Part shown: piece after piece, positions 5,770 through 7,885 of the stretch
How the letters are laid out: each line of letters opens with the position of its first letter
Numbering within the stretch: the first letter of the stretch is position 1
Source: Chitinophagaceae bacterium
Lineage (GTDB): Bacteria > Bacteroidota > Bacteroidia > Chitinophagales > Chitinophagaceae
Direction: 5' to 3'
Assembly (NCBI GenBank): GCA_025455665.1
Contig: JALOMC010000102.1
Span: 1 to 7,885 of the forward strand
Length of the DNA stretch: 7,885 nt
Translations under genes and position numbers: made by a program
Notes under the pieces: model-generated
Seen by the model: the letters and a program-made list of their open reading frames with translations, nothing else
Database searches by the model: none
Told to the model about the DNA's origin: nothing

Positions 5770-7241
5770 CGGCTGCCAGGCACCATGCGACCACCGGCTT
5801 CGGCACCCCGCTCGCCACTTTCTATGTAAATGGCATCCTGATTTACCTGCCACAGATTGTACAGTTCTTTTCCGGCTTTTATGTTTTCTACAGCCAGCAT
5901 AGCGGTCATCATGCTGTGGTCCTGATTGTTATACTTGTGCATGCCATTTCGCCCCACCAATATCAGGCCGGGCATAGCTTGCAGCCCGGCCCGTACCTGC
6001 TGTATATGCTCCTGATAGTGGGCGTCGTACACGGGGTAGGCCTTGGATTGGCGTACAATGTACCAATCGTGCACATCGGCTCGTTGGCATAGCCCTATCT
6101 GCTCCATTTCCCCAATGGCCAGTTCTGCCAATTCGTCGTCGCTGCTTTGCCACATCCCATCGCCCTCAAAACAGAAGTATTCTAGTCCGTAGCAGGCTTT
6201 ACTGGCATCGGGCACCATATCTGGGCTCCAGCTCTTAAAGTTTTGAATCCGTCCCACTTTTACGGACGGATCGTGTATATAAATCCAGTTGTCGCTGAAT
6301 TTTTGGCGTTCAGTTACTATCAGTACTACTGTTAAAAAGTCACGGTAGCGCAGGGCCTCGGCGGCTTGCCTTGTAGCTGCAGGCAACTCGTTTTCAATTC
6401 CGGCTACCAACTGCCGGATTGGCGCTGTCGATATCACATAGTCATATTCCCCCTCCCATCGTGCAGCATCGGTTTGCAATTGCCAGCCGGCTGCTGCCTG
6501 GTACCGGAGCGCCTGTATGCCAGTACCCATTTGCACTTGTACCCCCATGGCTTCGGCCTTTTGGCGGCAGGCCTGCCACATTTGGCCGGGTCCTAGCCGA
6601 GGGTATCTGAAAGAGTCGATCAGGGTTTTGATCAGCTGGTCGCCGTCTTTGCCTTTTTTGGCAGGAAATAGTGCGTTGGAAATAGCTGTGCGTAGCGACA
6701 GCCCCTTGATGCGTTGGGCAGCCCAGTCGGCCGAAATTTCGGTACAGGGTATGCCCCACACTTTTTCGGTATAGGTTTTGAAAAAAATGCTGTACAAGCG
6801 CCAGCCAAATTGGTTGGCCACCCACTCCTCAAAATTGGCGGGTGCTTTGTTGGGGCGTAGTTTGGCCCATCCATAGCTGGCTATGCAGCGCATGGTTTCC
6901 CACAAACCCAGTTTCAGCAGTGCTTCGCTGGCTACCAGTGGGTAAGCAAAAAACTGCTGGTTGTAGTAAATACGGCTGCTTCGTGGCCGCTCCAGCAATT
7001 CATCGGCGAGTATTTCCGTCCATAGCGCCTCTACTTCTTTGCTTTTGCTGAAGAATCGATGCCCGCCAATATCGAAGTGAAAGCCCTGGTACGATTCGGT
7101 ACGTGAAATGCCCCCCACCAGGGTGGGATGCTTTTCGAAGACGGTTACCTGATGAAAGCCTGCTTTGGCCAGCAGATAAGCGGCGGTAAGGCCGGCGGGT
7201 CCGGCACCAATGATAGCAATGCGGGCAGCAGTATTGTTCAC
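5766..7241 (-). CDS. UDP-galactopyranose-mutase-like FAD-dependent oxidoreductase
   Basis: This 491-residue flavoprotein belongs to the amine-oxidase/UDP-galactopyranose-mutase-like group, commonly annotated only as NAD(P)/FAD-dependent oxidoreductase. Numbering from the GTG at 7241: dinucleotide-binding GAGPAG (12-17) with Glu36 closing the Rossmann motif, then VGGISRT (42-48), FHFDIGGHRFF (54-64), TYTEKVWGIPC (156-166), ISADWAAQRIK (169-179) and the C-terminal FAD motif GRNGMHKYNNQDHSMMTAMLA (430-450). No signal peptide follows from this start, so it is cytoplasmic or peripheral. Relatives often lie in polysaccharide or glycolipid loci, but the reaction is not established to my knowledge and no sugar genes are adjacent here. 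The frame is open back to 7334, but that extension is Cys/Arg/Gln-rich, unlike the family, and would leave only 15 bases to the divergent gene. The GTG sits two codons before NTAARIAIIG and seven bases after an exact -7 box. Confidence 0.9.
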   Translation of the reverse strand: MNNTAARIAIIGAGPAGLTAAYLLAKAGFHQVTVFEKHPTLVGGISRTESYQGFHFDIGGHRFFSKSKEVEALWTEILADELLERPRSSRIYYNQQFFAYPLVASEALLKLGLWETMRCIASYGWAKLRPNKAPANFEEWVANQFGWRLYSIFFKTYTEKVWGIPCTEISADWAAQRIKGLSLRTAISNALFPAKKGKDGDQLIKTLIDSFRYPRLGPGQMWQACRQKAEAMGVQVQMGTGIQALRYQAAAGWQLQTDAARWEGEYDYVISTAPIRQLVAGIENELPAATRQAAEALRYRDFLTVVLIVTERQKFSDNWIYIHDPSVKVGRIQNFKSWSPDMVPDASKACYGLEYFCFEGDGMWQSSDDELAELAIGEMEQIGLCQRADVHDWYIVRQSKAYPVYDAHYQEHIQQVRAGLQAMPGLILVGRNGMHKYNNQDHSMMTAMLAVENIKAGKELYNLWQVNQDAIYIESGERGAEAGGRMVPGSR

Positions 7242-7248
7242 GGGGCAG

Positions 7249-7256
7249 CAAATATA
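7249..7256 (-). promoter_or_regulatory. Bacteroidota-type -7 box (TATATTTG) for the FAD oxidoreductase
   Basis: On the minus strand TATATTTG is an exact TAnnTTTG match, seven bases upstream of the GTG start at 7241, the same spacing as at fmt. I see no TTTG or TTG at the usual -33 distance. If used, it gives a leaderless or near-leaderless mRNA and excludes translation of the longer open frame from 7334. Confidence 0.48.
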
Positions 7257-7315
7257 GGCGGGTCTTTCGTGTTGCCGGGGTTGCGCTTTGCACAAGGCCG
7301 AAGCTGCATTTCCCA

Positions 7316-7323
7316 TAGATTTG
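7316..7323 (+). promoter_or_regulatory. Bacteroidota-type -7 box (TAGATTTG) for the CNNM/hemolysin-family gene
   Basis: TAGATTTG is an exact match to TAnnTTTG, 26 bases before the ATG at 7350. A TTTG at 7287-7290 is a possible -33 element with a long 25-base spacer. It lies 59 bases from the oppositely oriented -7 box of the FAD oxidoreductase, so the 108-base spacer would hold two back-to-back promoters. Confidence 0.42.
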
Positions 7324-7349
7324 CGTAGTATCAATACAGTACCCCCCGA

Positions 7350-7885
7350 ATGGAGGAGATTTTAATATTGTTGGGCCTGATGATCGTGAATGGCTTGTTT
7401 TCCATGAGTGAAATAGCCCTGGTATCGGCCCGCAAAAGCCGGCTTGAAAACCTGGCCGACAACGGTAATAGCCGGGCTACCGCCGCCCTCAAACTGATAG
7501 AAAAGCCTGAAGTATTCTTAAGCACGGTACAAGTGGGCATTACGCTCATTTCTATTGTGACTGGTTTGTATTCGGGTGAAAAGTTCAGTAAAGACCTCGA
7601 GCCGATTGTAGCTAATATTCAGTGGTTGCAGCCGTATGCAGCATCGGTAAGCACTGGCGTTGTAGTTATCATCGTTACGTTTCTCTCCATCCTGATAGGC
7701 GAGCTTGTACCCAAAAAGCTGGCCATGTTGCAGTCGGAAAAAATAGCGCTGTTGGCTGCACCGGTCATGCTTTTTCTGTCGAAGGTGACCATGCCCATCA
7801 TTTGGTTGCTCAATTCAGTGACCGGCCTTTTCTTTCGCCTTTTCAAAATAAAGGACACCAAGATGAGTGTGGTGACCGAAGAAGA
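7350..7885 (+). CDS. CNNM/CorC-type hemolysin-family membrane protein, 3' truncated by window edge
   Basis: Only the first 178 residues are in the window; the frame is still open at the end. They form the N-terminal CNNM (DUF21) transmembrane domain of proteins called hemolysin family, HlyC/CorC or CorB, linked to Mg2+ or Co2+ export across the inner membrane. Visible marks are LILLGLMIVNGLFSMSEIAL (5-24) followed by SARKSRLENLA, FLSTVQVGITLISIVTGLYSG (56-76), a hydrophobic segment VSTGVVVIIVTFLSILIGELV leading into PKKLA (100-125, with the conserved GELVPKKLA), and a third segment at about 133-155. MSVVTEE at the edge is the usual entry into the linker before the CBS domains and CorC_HlyC domain, which should follow outside. 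GGAGGAG within codons 1-3 is coding sequence, not a ribosome site for this ATG. The gene is divergent from the FAD oxidoreductase. Family confidence is high; the ion is inferred. Confidence 0.92.
   Translation, partial: MEEILILLGLMIVNGLFSMSEIALVSARKSRLENLADNGNSRATAALKLIEKPEVFLSTVQVGITLISIVTGLYSGEKFSKDLEPIVANIQWLQPYAASVSTGVVVIIVTFLSILIGELVPKKLAMLQSEKIALLAAPVMLFLSKVTMPIIWLLNSVTGLFFRLFKIKDTKMSVVTEE

Noticed and set aside
7352..7358. GGAGGAG as a Shine-Dalgarno directing a downstream TTG start of the CNNM gene
   Set aside because: It lies in codons 1-3 of the natural start. The ATG gives the normal family N-terminus, and Bacteroidota make little use of Shine-Dalgarno sites.
1..7885. A novel defence, mobile or secondary-metabolite system
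   Set aside because: All substantial genes belong to recognised housekeeping or envelope families. No transposase, integrase, repeat array, nuclease-plus-sensor pair or biosynthetic cluster is visible.

Overview
This is an ordinary chromosomal stretch from a member of the Bacteroidota, most likely a mid-GC relative of the Chitinophagaceae; the phylum call is firmer than the family. The evidence is a NamZ/DUF1343 protein, an Fmt with the AFRMLPE segment, a LysM plus double-psi beta-barrel exported protein, an RsmF-type RNA methyltransferase with the NNYYPKEWR tail, the near absence of Shine-Dalgarno sequences, and several promoter-like boxes of the Bacteroidota type TAnnTTTG. I see no mobile element, CRISPR array, phage gene, toxin-antitoxin pair or obvious defence system.

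Layout. Positions 1-1176 hold the 3' part of a NamZ-type exo-beta-N-acetylmuramidase gene (cut by the window edge), followed on the same strand by fmt (methionyl-tRNA formyltransferase, 1270-2229). Facing fmt on the minus strand are a small exported LysM/RlpA-like barrel protein (2244-3056) and, upstream of it on the same strand, an RsmF-like RNA m5C methyltransferase (3116-4474). A 120-base divergent spacer leads to a small plus-strand protein of the YciI/muconolactone-isomerase fold (4595-4921). A free-standing tRNA-Val(UAC) gene follows (4998-5072), with a near-consensus promoter and a strong hairpin terminator. Next is a PAP2-family membrane phosphatase (5197-5769), which overlaps tail to tail by four bases with a UDP-galactopyranose-mutase-like FAD oxidoreductase on the minus strand (5766-7241). 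Divergent from that is the 5' part of a CNNM/CorC-type (hemolysin family) membrane protein (7350 to the window end).

Themes. Three genes serve translation (fmt, RsmF-like methyltransferase, tRNA-Val). Several others are cell-envelope related: NamZ (peptidoglycan recycling), the LysM/barrel protein, PAP2 (lipid or isoprenoid phosphate turnover), the UGM-like flavoenzyme (possibly glycan metabolism) and the CNNM transporter (divalent cations). Nothing suggests they form one pathway.

The most interesting signal is regulatory. A TAnnTTTG-like -7 box sits only 6-7 bases before the best start codon of fmt, the LysM/barrel gene and the FAD oxidoreductase gene, which suggests leaderless or nearly leaderless transcripts. 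It also moves two starts (to GTG at 3056 and GTG at 7241) inside longer open frames. No strong candidate for an undescribed multi-gene system was found.
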